This document shows, one piece after another, positions 21,323 through 32,360 of a stretch of 64,000 nucleotides of DNA. The first letter of the stretch is position 1. The number at the start of each line of letters is the position of its first letter. Made by a program: the position numbers and the translations under genes. The stretch is from Halieaceae bacterium (GTDB lineage: Bacteria > Pseudomonadota > Gammaproteobacteria > Pseudomonadales > Halieaceae). Below the pieces are notes generated by a model. It did not search any database. It saw nothing but the letters and a program-made list of their open reading frames with translations, and had not been told where the DNA came from. The DNA lies in assembly GCA_002721785.1 (NCBI GenBank), contig PBLO01000039.1, positions 101,572-165,571 of the forward strand, given 5' to 3'.

Positions 21323-24008
21323 GGCACCGCTGGACACCAGCCCAACCGTTTCTCTGCCACATTTTGGTGATTACGTCGCGGAGCACAGCGCTGCCTCGGC
21401 CGCTGCGCGACATTACTTGCAAGACGCCCGAGAGGCGCTCGCCTCCGCGTTCGCACCGGGCAACGCGATCAAGCCCTTGTTGCGGCAGACCAGTGAATGC
21501 GTGGACCAGGCCCTCTCGTTACTTTGGACCGAGCACCTGGGAGAAACCCCGCAAGCGGCTCTCATTGCGGTAGGCGGCTACGGGCGTGGAGAGCTCTTCC
21601 CACAGTCGGATATCGATATCCTGATCCTGATTGAACGCACGCCAGACGATTTGAGTGCCAGCCAACTCGAGCGCTTCGTCACCAGCCTATGGGATATCGG
21701 CCTACAGATTGGCCACAGCGTCCGCACACTAGACGAGTGCAAAACGCTGGCAGCCGAGGACCTGACCATCATTACCACCATGATGGAGGCCCGCCACCTG
21801 AACGGTAATCAATCGCTTCTCGCTGCGTTGGAAGCGCTGATTGCACCATCCCGAATGTGGGGACCAAATGATTTTATACGGGGCAAGCTGACCGAGCAGC
21901 AAAAACGGCACGATCGATACAGCAACACCGAGTACGCGCTCGAACCCAATATCAAGAGTTCACCCGGTGGTCTGCGTGACCTACAAGTGATCGAGTGGAT
22001 CACGCTGAGGTGCTTTGGTACCAGTCTGGCTGCCTCTGGGCAGCCGGATTTCCTCAGCGAACACGAGCGTGAGCAACTTCGCAACGGCCAAGAGTTTCTC
22101 AGTCAAGTGCGCTTCGCATTGCACGTCATGACCGGGCGCGCAGATGACAGAATTTTGTTTGATCATCAGAAAAAGCTCGCAGCGCTGTGGGGTATGAATG
22201 ACGGAGATCGACTGGCAGTCGAACAGTTCATGCAGGTTTACTATCGGTGGATGCAAACCCTCAGCCAGTTGAACGAGCTGTTGATTGAGGTGTTTGAGCA
22301 TCGCTTGGCCGACGCGGAGGCCTCCGATATTCGGGTGATCGATGACGACTTTGAGGTGAGCGACAGTCGGATTCGCGCGCGCCATGACGACGTCTTTCGC
22401 AACCAACCCAGCAACCTGCTTCGACTCTTCATGCTGATTGGCAACGACCCCCTTGTGGATCGAATAGAACCCAACACTCAACGCTTGCTGCGACGCGATG
22501 CCCCGCTGATTGACGAGGCATTTCGCGCAGACCCAACGAATCGAAAGCTGTTCATGGATGTGATGGGCGTGCCGCATAACATGACCAAGCAGCTGAGACG
22601 CATGTCTCGACATGGCGTTCTTGGCCGATACCTACCTGCCTTTGGCGCCATTATCGGGCAAATGCAGTTCGACCTGTTCCATGCCTACACTGTGGATGCG
22701 CACACGACTGAAGTCATCGCCAATACTCGGCGCTTCATGCGCGCTGATTACACCGATCGCTTTCCTGTCTCTACGCGGATTGCCAGGCGCCTGCGCGACC
22801 CCAAGCTACTCTATATTGCCGCGCTCTTTCACGATATCGGTAAAGGCCGTGGTGGCGATCACTCGGAGTTGGGCGCGGTCGACGCAGAGCAGTTCTGCAC
22901 GGACCACGGCTTATCTACCACTGATACCGCGCTGATCGTCTGGTTGGTACAAAACCACTTGTTGATGAGCCAAATCGCACAACGGCGCGATATTTCTGAC
23001 CCGGAAGAAATTCAGCGATTCGCCGAGATCGTTACCACTCAGGAGCGCTTGGATTACCTTTACACGCTCACTGTTGCCGATATAGCGGGCACTAACCCCG
23101 AGTTATGGAATGCGTGGCGCTCCTCGCTCATGCGTCAGCTATACACCGAGACACGGCGCGCCCTCAGTCGGGGCCTTGAGAACCCGTTGGACCGAGAGGA
23201 CGTCATCAAGTCGACCAAGCACGCTGCAGCAGAGACACTGGAGTATCGCGGGTTCTTGAGCGAGGAACTTGATGACCTATGGGCCACTCTGGGCGACGAC
23301 TACTTTCTCCGCGAGCGCGCCGATGACATCGCCTGGCACACGGAGGCGATCGCTGACCACGACCACAGCAACGGTGCACTGGTCCTCGTCAGACAGGCCA
23401 GCGAATCTCCTATCAGCAACGCAACGCAAATATTCGTCCACACTCAGGACGAGCCCAATACCTTCGCCCGTATCTGTGCCGCAATCGAGACACTGGACCT
23501 CAGCATTCACGATGCACGGATTTATAGCGATACCAAGGGCGGCACACTGGACACCTTCTTCGTGCTGAAGAGCGATGGCAGTTCTCTTTCATCACATCCC
23601 GATACCTTTGCCGAGATCGAAGAAAAAATTCGCCACAGTCTGGCGCTGGAGAGCCTCAAAACCGTTTCCCGGCACACGCCAAGAACCGTTCGGGCATTTA
23701 CTATCCCGACCTCCGTGGCGTTTTCCGAAGACGAAGCAGGTGTACACACCACCCTGGAGATTGCCACCGCTGACCGGCCCGGCCTGCTGGCGAGGCTGGG
23801 CTCGGTTTTATCGGAGCATCAGGTCTCTATTCAAGGCGCAAAAATTCAGACACTGGGAGAGCGCGTTGAAGATGTGTTCTTCCTGACCGACGCTGCGGGC
23901 GGACCATTGCGTGACACAGATTCGTTGGCGCGCATAGAAGCTCAACTGGTTTCCCTCCTGGAGGCATCGCGAACTGAGGACGACTCACCCTCGGAGATCG
24001 CGATTTGA
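21303..24008 (+). CDS. glnD: Bifunctional uridylyltransferase/uridylyl-removing enzyme
   Basis: ALIAVGGYGRGELFPQSDIDILIL, HD domain FHDIGKGRGGDHSELGA, C-terminal ACT repeats. Confidence 0.97.
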   Translation: MKPSPSEAPLDTSPTVSLPHFGDYVAEHSAASAAARHYLQDAREALASAFAPGNAIKPLLRQTSECVDQALSLLWTEHLGETPQAALIAVGGYGRGELFPQSDIDILILIERTPDDLSASQLERFVTSLWDIGLQIGHSVRTLDECKTLAAEDLTIITTMMEARHLNGNQSLLAALEALIAPSRMWGPNDFIRGKLTEQQKRHDRYSNTEYALEPNIKSSPGGLRDLQVIEWITLRCFGTSLAASGQPDFLSEHEREQLRNGQEFLSQVRFALHVMTGRADDRILFDHQKKLAALWGMNDGDRLAVEQFMQVYYRWMQTLSQLNELLIEVFEHRLADAEASDIRVIDDDFEVSDSRIRARHDDVFRNQPSNLLRLFMLIGNDPLVDRIEPNTQRLLRRDAPLIDEAFRADPTNRKLFMDVMGVPHNMTKQLRRMSRHGVLGRYLPAFGAIIGQMQFDLFHAYTVDAHTTEVIANTRRFMRADYTDRFPVSTRIARRLRDPKLLYIAALFHDIGKGRGGDHSELGAVDAEQFCTDHGLSTTDTALIVWLVQNHLLMSQIAQRRDISDPEEIQRFAEIVTTQERLDYLYTLTVADIAGTNPELWNAWRSSLMRQLYTETRRALSRGLENPLDREDVIKSTKHAAAETLEYRGFLSEELDDLWATLGDDYFLRERADDIAWHTEAIADHDHSNGALVLVRQASESPISNATQIFVHTQDEPNTFARICAAIETLDLSIHDARIYSDTKGGTLDTFFVLKSDGSSLSSHPDTFAEIEEKIRHSLALESLKTVSRHTPRTVRAFTIPTSVAFSEDEAGVHTTLEIATADRPGLLARLGSVLSEHQVSIQGAKIQTLGERVEDVFFLTDAAGGPLRDTDSLARIEAQLVSLLEASRTEDDSPSEIAI

Positions 24009-25195
24009 ATGCTGGTCTCGAGGCGCTGCAGCCTTACCCGTTCGAGAAGTTGGCTCGATTGTTCGAGGATATTTCTCCAGAAAACAGCGCTGTCATCCCA
24101 CTGACCATCGGCGAGCCCCAGCACCCACCTCCCGAGACGGTGCTATCGCTGCTGCAAGAACACGCGGGCTTGATTGCCTCCTACCCCGCCACAGCGGGAC
24201 GACAGGAGCTACGTGCAGCGATTGCAAAGTGGCTCGAGCAACGATTCTCACTGTCTGCTGTCGATCCGGATCGCCAGGTCCTGCCTCTGAATGGCACCCG
24301 AGAGGGGCTATTTGCGCTCGCTCAGGCCGCAGTGACCTATGGCAAACCCGGTGCGGTGATCTCGCCCAACCCGTTCTACCAAATTTATGAGGGCGCGGCG
24401 CTTCTCGCTGGAACGGAGCCGCGGTGGGTGAATTGCAACGAGAGCAATGGCTTTCTTCCAGATTTTGATGCCGTCACGCCTGAACAGTGGCAGGCCTGTG
24501 AGCTTTTGTATATCTGCACGCCAGGCAACCCGGCCGGCGCCGTCATGCCCAGCGGAATGCTGCAAAAACTTATCCGACTGGCTGACGAGCACGATTTCCT
24601 GATTGCCAGTGATGAGTGCTACAGCGAGATCTACCCAGACGAACGCACACCACCGCCCGGGTTACTCCAGGCCGCTGCTGAGCTGGGAAGGCACGACTAC
24701 CGACGGTGTCTTTGCTTTCATAGCCTCTCTAAGCGCTCTAACTTACCGGGGCTACGCTCCGGTTTCGTCGCCGGCGATACGGCGTGGATAGAACGCTTCA
24801 AACGCTACCGGACCTATCACGGTTGCGCGATGCCGCTACACCACCAAATTGCCAGCGAGTGGGCATGGGGGGATGAACATCACGTCTTAGATAACCGGGC
24901 GCGGTATCGAGAAAAGTTTGCTGCCGTGACGCCGATACTCGCTGACCTGATGACCGTGACCTCGCCGGAAGCGGGCTTCTATCTATGGCCCGAGACACCT
25001 ATCAACGACGAGACGTTCGCACAGCAACTGCTGGAACGTGCGGCAGTTAAAGTGCTACCGGGTCGCTACCTCGCCAGAGACACTGAACAAGGTAATCCCG
25101 GCGAGAATCGCGTCAGACTGGCGCTGGTCGCCGAGCTTAAGAACTGCGTTGAAGCAGCAGAGCGAATCGCCGATGCCATCAAACAGGGCTGGTGA
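24005..25195 (+). CDS. dapC: Succinyldiaminopimelate transaminase (class I aminotransferase)
   Basis: LNGTREGLFALAQAAV, NPFYQIYEGAALLAG, SLSKRSNLPGLRSGFVAGD; between glnD and dap genes. Confidence 0.92.
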   Translation: MNAGLEALQPYPFEKLARLFEDISPENSAVIPLTIGEPQHPPPETVLSLLQEHAGLIASYPATAGRQELRAAIAKWLEQRFSLSAVDPDRQVLPLNGTREGLFALAQAAVTYGKPGAVISPNPFYQIYEGAALLAGTEPRWVNCNESNGFLPDFDAVTPEQWQACELLYICTPGNPAGAVMPSGMLQKLIRLADEHDFLIASDECYSEIYPDERTPPPGLLQAAAELGRHDYRRCLCFHSLSKRSNLPGLRSGFVAGDTAWIERFKRYRTYHGCAMPLHHQIASEWAWGDEHHVLDNRARYREKFAAVTPILADLMTVTSPEAGFYLWPETPINDETFAQQLLERAAVKVLPGRYLARDTEQGNPGENRVRLALVAELKNCVEAAERIADAIKQGW

Positions 25196-25196
25196 G

Positions 25197-25868
25197 ATGG
25201 CTACAGCGAGCAACCTCAACAAGGCGGAGCGCATCGCCTATATCGATGACAGACTGCAGGCGCTCTACCCCGAGACGCCAGTCCCCCTCGACCATACCGA
25301 CCCGTACACGTTGCTTATCGCCGTTTTACTCAGCGCTCAATGCACCGATGAGCGCGTCAATCAGGTGACACCGGGACTCTTCGCCAAAGCAGATTGCCCT
25401 GAGGACATGGTCCAACTGAGCGTCGAGGAAATCCGGTCGATCATCCGCCCCTGCGGTTTATCTCCACAAAAATCGAAAGCAATTCATCGCTTGAGCGAAC
25501 TGCTTCTGGAACACCACAACGGTGAGGTTCCCGCAGATCTCGAAGCATTGGAGAAATTACCCGGCGTCGGCCACAAAACGGCCAGCGTCGTCATGGCGCA
25601 AGCGTTTGGACTGCCGACCTTTCCTGTCGATACGCATATTCATCGCCTTGCACAGCGCTGGGGACTGACCAGAGGACGCAACGTCGTCGAGACGGAGCGA
25701 GATTTGAAAAAAGCCTTCCCCAAGGCGCGCTGGAACGCGCTCCACCTGCAGATCATTTATTACGGACGCGAGTACTGCACCGCTCGCGGCTGCGATGGCC
25801 GAGTCTGCGAAATCTGCACGACATGCTACCCCGCACGAAAGCATCCCAAGCGCTGCAACAAAGCCTGA
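25197..25868 (+). CDS. nth: Endonuclease III
   Basis: LLIAVLLSAQCTDERVNQVTP, LPGVGHKTASVV, C-terminal 4Fe-4S cysteines CTARGCDGRVCEICTTC. Confidence 0.96.
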   Translation: MATASNLNKAERIAYIDDRLQALYPETPVPLDHTDPYTLLIAVLLSAQCTDERVNQVTPGLFAKADCPEDMVQLSVEEIRSIIRPCGLSPQKSKAIHRLSELLLEHHNGEVPADLEALEKLPGVGHKTASVVMAQAFGLPTFPVDTHIHRLAQRWGLTRGRNVVETERDLKKAFPKARWNALHLQIIYYGREYCTARGCDGRVCEICTTCYPARKHPKRCNKA

Positions 25869-25970
25869 TAACGAGGCAGCCACATAGCAATTCTGCTACC
25901 CTGCGCGGCCGGTTCGGGATGCCGCACGATCCGTAACTCAGCGACACACCGTAAAAGCATCATCACCAGT

Positions 25971-26336
25971 ATGGGCACCGTCATGAGTCTGCCGACCTTA
26001 TTTGGAATTCCCAATTGCGACACCGTCCGCAAGGCGCGTAAATGGCTGGACAGTCAGGGCATTGCGCACGACTTTGTCGATCTTCGCGAAAATACGCCGC
26101 CTGTCAGCCGCATTGCGTCTTGGCTTGAGTCAGTGGGTGCAGAGCGACTGATTAACCGTCGCAGCACAACGTATAAACAGCTGGATGAGGCGCAACGCGA
26201 CGCGTTGAGTGGCGATGCTGCGGCTGAATTGCTCCGCGAGCATCCAACACTGATCAAGCGACCGGTGTTGGTATGGCAGGACACGATTTCGGTAGGCTTC
26301 TCCGAGCAGGATTTTGCGGCACGGTTTAATGTTTGA
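25971..26336 (+). CDS. ArsC/Spx-family reductase (YffB-like)
   Basis: LFGIPNCDTVRKARKWLDSQGIAHDFVDLRENTP; RPVLVW. Confidence 0.88.
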   Translation: MGTVMSLPTLFGIPNCDTVRKARKWLDSQGIAHDFVDLRENTPPVSRIASWLESVGAERLINRRSTTYKQLDEAQRDALSGDAAAELLREHPTLIKRPVLVWQDTISVGFSEQDFAARFNV

Positions 26337-26360
26337 ATGCACGGTTGAGGGTAAGACGGA

Positions 26361-27371
26361 ATGAGCTCGCTACATGGTTTTGGTCTGGGCATCGTATCGG
26401 AGAACGCCGAGAGGGCTCCCCTGGATGCGTTTTATCCTCGTCCTCTCGCACAGGTAACAGGGGCGGTTGCCGACACCTTGCAGGGTGTCACGGGGCACCT
26501 CGACGCCGCTCAGTTGAAAGAACTGGCCAGCGCGTTCGAACAAACCGGCGAGACGGGGCTTGCTGCTATTGCTAGGCAGCTCGTGGACACCGATCAGCGG
26601 GTAGTCGCCACCCCCCTGGCCGACAATGCTGCCCCGGATTCCGTTGAGGCGGCGTACCTTAAGCTACACCTGATCTCCCACCGGCTAGTCAAACCCCATG
26701 AGACGGACCTTACCGGTCTATTCGGCCTGCTACCCAACGTGGCATGGACCGATCAGGGACCGATCGACCTCACTGAATTACCCCAGCGGCAACTCGACGC
26801 CAGATTGAAGGGCGCCATGTTGGAGGTCTCCAGCGTCGACAAATTTCCCAAGATGACGAACTACGTGGTGCCGGATGGTGTACGCATTGCGCACACTGCC
26901 CGGGTCCGACTGGGGGCTTACCTCGGTGAAGGCACGACGGTCATGCATGAAGGCTTTATCAACTTCAACGCAGGAACCGAAGGCCCAGGCATGATTGAAG
27001 GCCGCATCTCTGCGGGCGTATGGGTAGGCGAGGGTTCTGATTTAGGTGGCGGCTGCTCCACCATGGGGACGCTCTCAGGCGGGGGCAATATCGTGATTTC
27101 GGTGGGCAAAGAATGTCTGATCGGCGCCAATGCCGGCCTCGGTATTCCGCTGGGTGATCGGTGCACGATCGAGGCAGGATTATTCGTCACCGCAGGCACC
27201 AAAGTCAGCGTGCTGGATGACCGCGGCGAAACCATCGAAACCGTATCTGCCAGAACGCTGGCAGGGCGCTCCGACCTGCTATTCAGACGCCACTCAACCA
27301 CGGGCGCGGTGCAGTGCCTCACCAACAAAAGCGCCATCGAACTGAACGAGATGTTGCATGCCAACAATTGA
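26361..27371 (+). CDS. dapD: 2,3,4,5-tetrahydropyridine-2,6-dicarboxylate N-succinyltransferase
   Basis: Hexapeptide helix, [50 protein letters not shown]. Confidence 0.94.
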   Translation: MSSLHGFGLGIVSENAERAPLDAFYPRPLAQVTGAVADTLQGVTGHLDAAQLKELASAFEQTGETGLAAIARQLVDTDQRVVATPLADNAAPDSVEAAYLKLHLISHRLVKPHETDLTGLFGLLPNVAWTDQGPIDLTELPQRQLDARLKGAMLEVSSVDKFPKMTNYVVPDGVRIAHTARVRLGAYLGEGTTVMHEGFINFNAGTEGPGMIEGRISAGVWVGEGSDLGGGCSTMGTLSGGGNIVISVGKECLIGANAGLGIPLGDRCTIEAGLFVTAGTKVSVLDDRGETIETVSARTLAGRSDLLFRRHSTTGAVQCLTNKSAIELNEMLHANN

Positions 27372-28503
27372 TGACCAGGACGCCACGCTGGCGCTGACGC
27401 GGGAGCTGATCGCGCGCCGCTCCGTGACCCCCGATGATGCCGAGTGTCAGGACAGAATGATGGCTCGCCTTGAGCAGGTGGGCTTTTCAGTTGAGCCCAT
27501 GCGCTTTGGCGAGGTGGATAACTTCTGGGCGACCCGAGGCACGTCGGGCCCCTTGTTGGTCTTTGCCGGACACACTGATGTGGTCCCCCCCGGTGACGAC
27601 ACCCGCTGGGATTCCGACCCTTTTACCGCCACCGTCGATGGGGATGCTGTCGTCGGACGTGGTGCGGCAGATATGAAAGCAGCCCTCGCTGCTATGGTGG
27701 TGGCCTGCGAGCAGTTCGTGAGCCAGCACCCTGACCACGCGGGGCGAATCGGCTTTCTCATCACCTCAGATGAAGAGGGTCCCGCCAAGCAGGGCACCGT
27801 CAAGGTGATGGAGACACTCATCTCCCGAGGCGAACAAATAGACTGGTGCGTTGTGGGTGAACCCTCCAGCACTGAGGAGTTGGGCGATCTCGTCAAGAAC
27901 GGTCGCCGTGGCTCGCTCAATGCGCAACTCACTGTGCATGGCAAACAAGGGCACATTGCCTATCCCCACCTTGCTGATAACCCGATTCACCGGGCCATGC
28001 CTGCCCTCGACGCGCTCGCTAAAGAGGCTTGGGATAACGGCAACGATTTCTTCGACCCGACCTCCCTGCAGATCTCTACCGTTCGATCGGGTCAGGGCGT
28101 CACCAATGTCATCCCGGGCACGGTAGAGGTGCTCTTTAACCTGCGCTTCAGTACCGAACTGACCGCCGAGGCGATTCAGTCACGTTGCGAGGCTATATTG
28201 GATGCGCATGATCTGACATACGAGATCGAGTGGTCTCTGAGCGGTGAACCGTTTCTGACTGAACCGGGCGCGCTGCTCGATGCCGTGACTCAGAGCATCG
28301 AGGCGGTCACAGGGCACCAGCCCGTGGTGTCTACCGGAGGCGGCACATCAGATGGCCGGTTCATTGCGCCCAGTGGCGCACAGGTGGTCGAGGTGGGGCA
28401 CGTCAACGCCACGATCCATCAGTGTAACGAGCGTGTGAGGATCGCCGATGTTCCCAAGCTGACCCGGATTTACGAGGGTATTCTGGAGCGCCTACTCGGC
28501 TGA
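27358..28503 (+). CDS. dapE: Succinyl-diaminopimelate desuccinylase
   Basis: [53 protein letters not shown]. Confidence 0.97.
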   Translation: MPTIDDQDATLALTRELIARRSVTPDDAECQDRMMARLEQVGFSVEPMRFGEVDNFWATRGTSGPLLVFAGHTDVVPPGDDTRWDSDPFTATVDGDAVVGRGAADMKAALAAMVVACEQFVSQHPDHAGRIGFLITSDEEGPAKQGTVKVMETLISRGEQIDWCVVGEPSSTEELGDLVKNGRRGSLNAQLTVHGKQGHIAYPHLADNPIHRAMPALDALAKEAWDNGNDFFDPTSLQISTVRSGQGVTNVIPGTVEVLFNLRFSTELTAEAIQSRCEAILDAHDLTYEIEWSLSGEPFLTEPGALLDAVTQSIEAVTGHQPVVSTGGGTSDGRFIAPSGAQVVEVGHVNATIHQCNERVRIADVPKLTRIYEGILERLLG

Positions 28504-28998
28504 GTCAGTGCGTTCAATGCGGAGTAAACGCCCGCCTTCAGACCATCGCGCGGCTTCAGCAGAAACAAAATGCGCCACGAACGCGGCCAACCCCTCCGCC
28601 AGCGAGGAGGACGCCTGGCGCCGCCCGCACAGCATCACGGTGAGCGCGCCGCTCCCGGGCGGCATCACGGTCTCGGCAGCCCGCGTCACGATCAGTAAGC
28701 CCTCTGTAATGCGTCGCGCGTGCGCCAAAGCCTGATCCACCGGCGCAACAAGCCCATCCCTCAGAACAACATCTGTCGAGACATCTAATGCCAGTATCAC
28801 GCTGGCAACGGGGAGACGTTGACGTAACAGATCCATGAGATAGCCCTGGCCAATTGCCGTATCCAGGGCCACGTCGTGCCACTCTGCGCGTTCGTATAGA
28901 TCACCCAGTTCAGCCCGCAACCCCTCATCCAGTGACAGCCGGCCACGGAAGACGGGCCGCTCATGCTGTGCGGCGGCGCGTAGCACCGATACGGGCAT
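28492..28998 (-). CDS. Hypothetical protein (weakly SDR-like)
   Basis: 169-codon [22 protein letters not shown]...; no confident family. Confidence 0.5.
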   Translation of the reverse strand: MPVSVLRAAAQHERPVFRGRLSLDEGLRAELGDLYERAEWHDVALDTAIGQGYLMDLLRQRLPVASVILALDVSTDVVLRDGLVAPVDQALAHARRITEGLLIVTRAAETVMPPGSGALTVMLCGRRQASSSLAEGLAAFVAHFVSAEAARWSEGGRLLRIERTDSAE

Positions 28999-29035
28999 GG
29001 CTTCTACGCCGATCCAGAATCCACTCGCTGTCACA

Positions 29036-29839
29036 CTACACCTCGGCTTGGCCGATCGAATCGAGCTGCTTTTTGCGCACATACACGTCAAACCGCACTG
29101 ATTTGCCTGACAAACTGTGTGACGGCCGCTGCGCGCCCAAAACAGGCGCGCGGAGCGGACGCTTCACCACTATCCGCTCGACGGGCTGTGCCCAAGCCCA
29201 TGCCCATAACTGTTCAGCGTCATCATCACCACCCGTTAACCGCTGAAGCATCGCCGCCTCTTTTTTCACGGCGGCGGCTTTTTTTCGCTCGGGGAACATG
29301 GGGTCCAAGTAGAGCACAGTGTCAGAGGGCACCGCTGATTGGCAACTATCCCCCGCGACAACCAGCATGCGCTCAGCGGCATCGCGCACCTGCTCGTGGG
29401 TGCTGACGCTGGCGGCAGCAATCGCTTCATTGAGTAACCAGGCAAGCACCGGCACCCGCTCATTCAGTGTGACCTCACAACCGAGGTCAGCCAGCACAAA
29501 GGCATCGCGCCCCATACCGCCAGTCGCATCCCAGACGCGCGGTTTACGATCCGCCTTGACCCCCACCGCACGCCCCAGCAGCTCATTCTGTCCACCCTTG
29601 CGTCGATGATGCATCGTCGCGGAGTCAAAGCTCACTCGCACTTCGGTGCCATCCGCCTCCAGCCAGGCATCAGTTTCGCCCACGACCAGCAGGAGCTCTG
29701 TCCCCTTCTTTTGGCCGCACAGCTCGGTACTCAAAGCGGCGGCCGCAGCGCGGGCGCGCGCCGGTGATTCCCCTGAAACAGCCAGCACCGCCGGGGGAGC
29801 GGGTACCGCGACACCCGCGCCAGTCATGATGGTTTGCAT
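29036..29839 (-). CDS. rsmJ: RsmJ-like 16S rRNA m2G methyltransferase
   Basis: DSATMHHRRKGGQNELLGRAVG, VWDATGGMGRDAFVLADLGCEVTLNER, YLDPMFPERKK. Confidence 0.93.
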   Translation of the reverse strand: MQTIMTGAGVAVPAPPAVLAVSGESPARARAAAAALSTELCGQKKGTELLLVVGETDAWLEADGTEVRVSFDSATMHHRRKGGQNELLGRAVGVKADRKPRVWDATGGMGRDAFVLADLGCEVTLNERVPVLAWLLNEAIAAASVSTHEQVRDAAERMLVVAGDSCQSAVPSDTVLYLDPMFPERKKAAAVKKEAAMLQRLTGGDDDAEQLWAWAWAQPVERIVVKRPLRAPVLGAQRPSHSLSGKSVRFDVYVRKKQLDSIGQAEV

Positions 29840-29888
29840 TGCACAATAGCCCGTGATTGACTGAGTCGAACCTGACTCCCAGCATACT

Positions 29889-30413
29889 ATGAAGCCATTC
29901 CGCACAGGGCCACGCGCCACATTAGCGCTGATCAGCATCGCCCTGATGACAGCATGTTCCACATTGGGCGAGTACGACATCACGGTCAACGATGTCACCG
30001 TCTATGAGCCCGGGTCGCCGTTACGCGTCGATGGCATTGAGGACACGGCTCTGCGGAACTGCCTGCAGCAAACCGCCGACGACATCGTGGCCACAGAGCC
30101 ACGCGATATCATGAGCCTGAACTGCAGTGACGAGGGCATTACCTCGCTGGCAGGGCTCTCGCAATTTGACCAAATCCGGCTGCTCAAATTGGATGACAAC
30201 GCCATACGGAATCTACTCGAACTCGGGCGCCTCGAAGCGCTGGAGCAACTGTGGCTCAATGACAATGACATTATCGATGCGATCCCAGTGCTGGGAATGA
30301 GCGGCCTACGCACGCTGCACCTGCAGGGTAATCCGCGCTTACAATGTCCACCACCGGATAGGATTCCGCCGATCCTGCAACTCACGCTGCCCGAGCACTG
30401 CACCGCACCATGA
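29889..30413 (+). CDS. Leucine-rich-repeat lipoprotein
   Basis: Signal peptide with lipobox (ALMTACS) and ~3 LRR units: IRLLKLDDNAIRNLLELGRLEALEQLWLNDNDIIDAIPVLGMSGLRTLHLQGNP. Confidence 0.78.
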   Translation: MKPFRTGPRATLALISIALMTACSTLGEYDITVNDVTVYEPGSPLRVDGIEDTALRNCLQQTADDIVATEPRDIMSLNCSDEGITSLAGLSQFDQIRLLKLDDNAIRNLLELGRLEALEQLWLNDNDIIDAIPVLGMSGLRTLHLQGNPRLQCPPPDRIPPILQLTLPEHCTAP

Positions 30414-31288
30414 TTTATTGGCTTTACAAGGTATTGGCCCTTTTACCGCTCCCCATCAAATACGGGTTGGCCTGGGTGGCCGCCGTCCTCCTACAACGGG
30501 TATTCCGGTACCGGGCCAAGGTCATCGATACGAATCTAAAAAATGCCTTCCCCGATCGGGATGCGGCATGGCGAGCCGACATCGCCACACGGTTTTACCG
30601 GCAGTTCACCGATGTCACCATGGAAATCCTCCATGCGTCCCGCATGCCGCTCAGCGAATTCAAGCAACGTGTGACGATCGAGGGACTGGATGAGTTCGAG
30701 CGACTGACTGAGAATCGCTCGAAGTCCGCCATCGTGCTGACCATTCATCTGGGGAACTGGGAATGGATGATGCACGCCGCCAACGCCCATGGCGATATCC
30801 CCATCGATCCGGTCTATAAACGACTCCGTAATGAAGGCGCCGAGCGCTTTGTCTATGAGGTGAGGAGCCGATTTGGCGGTGAGCCGATCCTGATGGAGAA
30901 GGTCGCGCGCAATGTGCTCAAGAACCGTCGTCGATTCCGGGCTCTGGTCCTGCTGGCTGACCAGTCACCGGGCGGCCGCGATAACGTCTATTGGAGCGAT
31001 TGGCTCAACCAACCCACGGGCTTTTTCTTGGGCCCCGCCACGATCGCGCAATTGACTGGCTTCCCAGTGATGTTTGCCCGCTGTCGGCGAAAAGCCCGTG
31101 GCCGCTACCACCTGAGCCTGATACCCATTGTCGAAACGCCTGGGCAGCTCACCGAAGAACAAATTATCGAGGCGTATATTCGCACTGCGGAGCAAACCAT
31201 TCTGGAGGAGCCCGAGAGTTATCTCTGGTCCAATCGTCGTTGGAAGCATCAGCCGCCTCAGGTCACAACACAAGCGCCTGAAGCCTGA
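30410..31288 (+). CDS. LpxL/HtrB-family lipid A biosynthesis acyltransferase
   Basis: LPLPIKYGLAWVAA, TIHLGNWEWMMHA (HX4E), LLADQSPG; 4-bp ATGA overlap with upstream LRR gene. Confidence 0.9.
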   Translation: MIYWLYKVLALLPLPIKYGLAWVAAVLLQRVFRYRAKVIDTNLKNAFPDRDAAWRADIATRFYRQFTDVTMEILHASRMPLSEFKQRVTIEGLDEFERLTENRSKSAIVLTIHLGNWEWMMHAANAHGDIPIDPVYKRLRNEGAERFVYEVRSRFGGEPILMEKVARNVLKNRRRFRALVLLADQSPGGRDNVYWSDWLNQPTGFFLGPATIAQLTGFPVMFARCRRKARGRYHLSLIPIVETPGQLTEEQIIEAYIRTAEQTILEEPESYLWSNRRWKHQPPQVTTQAPEA

Positions 31289-31317
31289 AGCCTGAAGCTT
31301 GAGGCTTGAGGCTTGAG
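31276..31317. repeat. Six-copy 7-bp tandem repeat (3x GCCTGAA + 3x GCTTGAG)
   Basis: Read directly: GCCTGAAGCCTGAAGCCTGAAGCTTGAGGCTTGAGGCTTGAG. Confidence 0.98.
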
Positions 31318-31324
31318 GAGGAGC

Positions 31325-32347
31325 TCAGGGTTTCTGCGAAGACATGGTCAGCGCAAGATCCTCGATCATATCCTCCTGCCCGCCGACCGTGCCCCTACGA
31401 CCTAGCTCTACCAGTAAATCTCTGGCCGGGACGCCGTATTTTTCTCCCGCGCGTTTCGCAAACAGTAGGAACGAACTGTAAACGCCGGCATATCCCAAGG
31501 TCAGTGAATCTCGATCTACCCGAATGGGTTGATCCATCATGGGCACGACCAAGTCTTCTGCCACATCCATAATCTTGTAGAGATCGATACCGTCCTCGGC
31601 CCCCATTCTATGCAGCACCGCAGACAATACCTCGAGAGGAGTATTACCGGCGCCCGCACCCAGCCCTGCCACCGAGCCATCGATTCGATCAGCGCCAGCC
31701 TCGATAGCGGCCAGCGAATTCGCAACACCCATTGCTAAATTGTGGTGTCCATGAAAACCAATCTCAGTCTCGTCTTTAAGATGCTGTCGGAGGGTAGAAA
31801 TCTTTTTCGTCACTTCATCCGGCAACATATAGCCAGCCGAGTCGGTACAGTAAATGCAGTTGGCGCCATAAGACTCCATCAGCAATGCCTGTTGGAGAAA
31901 ATCCTGCTCATTCACCATATGAGCCATCATTAGAAAACCGACCGTATCCATACCCAAGTTGCGCCCCATACCGATGTGCTGCTCGGATATGTCGGCCTCA
32001 GTGCAGTGCGTCGCAATACGAATGGTTGAGGCGCCAAGGTCGCTGGCCATGCGAATGTGATCCAAGGTCCCAATACCTGGCACATGGAGTACCGAAACGC
32101 GTGCCTGCTTCATTTTTGGCACAACAGCGCCGAGGTATTCTTCATCGCTATGCGCTGGAAAACCGTAGTTCACAGACGCGCCGCCCAAACCATCGCCATG
32201 GGTGACCTCAATCAGCGGCATACCCGCCTCATCCAATCCACACGCTACGGCTACCATCTCGTCGATAGAAATCTGGTGACGTTTGGCGTGCATCCCATCC
32301 CGCAGGCTCATGTCATGCAGCGTGACTTTTTTGCCGTTCAAATCCAC
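31325..32347 (-). CDS. dmpG: 4-hydroxy-2-oxovalerate aldolase
   Basis: [66 protein letters not shown] start at 32347. Confidence 0.94.
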   Translation of the reverse strand: MDLNGKKVTLHDMSLRDGMHAKRHQISIDEMVAVACGLDEAGMPLIEVTHGDGLGGASVNYGFPAHSDEEYLGAVVPKMKQARVSVLHVPGIGTLDHIRMASDLGASTIRIATHCTEADISEQHIGMGRNLGMDTVGFLMMAHMVNEQDFLQQALLMESYGANCIYCTDSAGYMLPDEVTKKISTLRQHLKDETEIGFHGHHNLAMGVANSLAAIEAGADRIDGSVAGLGAGAGNTPLEVLSAVLHRMGAEDGIDLYKIMDVAEDLVVPMMDQPIRVDRDSLTLGYAGVYSSFLLFAKRAGEKYGVPARDLLVELGRRGTVGGQEDMIEDLALTMSSQKP

Positions 32348-32360
32348 TTTGATACCCCCT

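Noticed and set aside
31276-31320. Heptamer repeat considered as a bidirectional terminator
   Set aside because: GCCTGAAGC and GCTTGAGGC are not perfect complements, and there is no T-tract on either strand.
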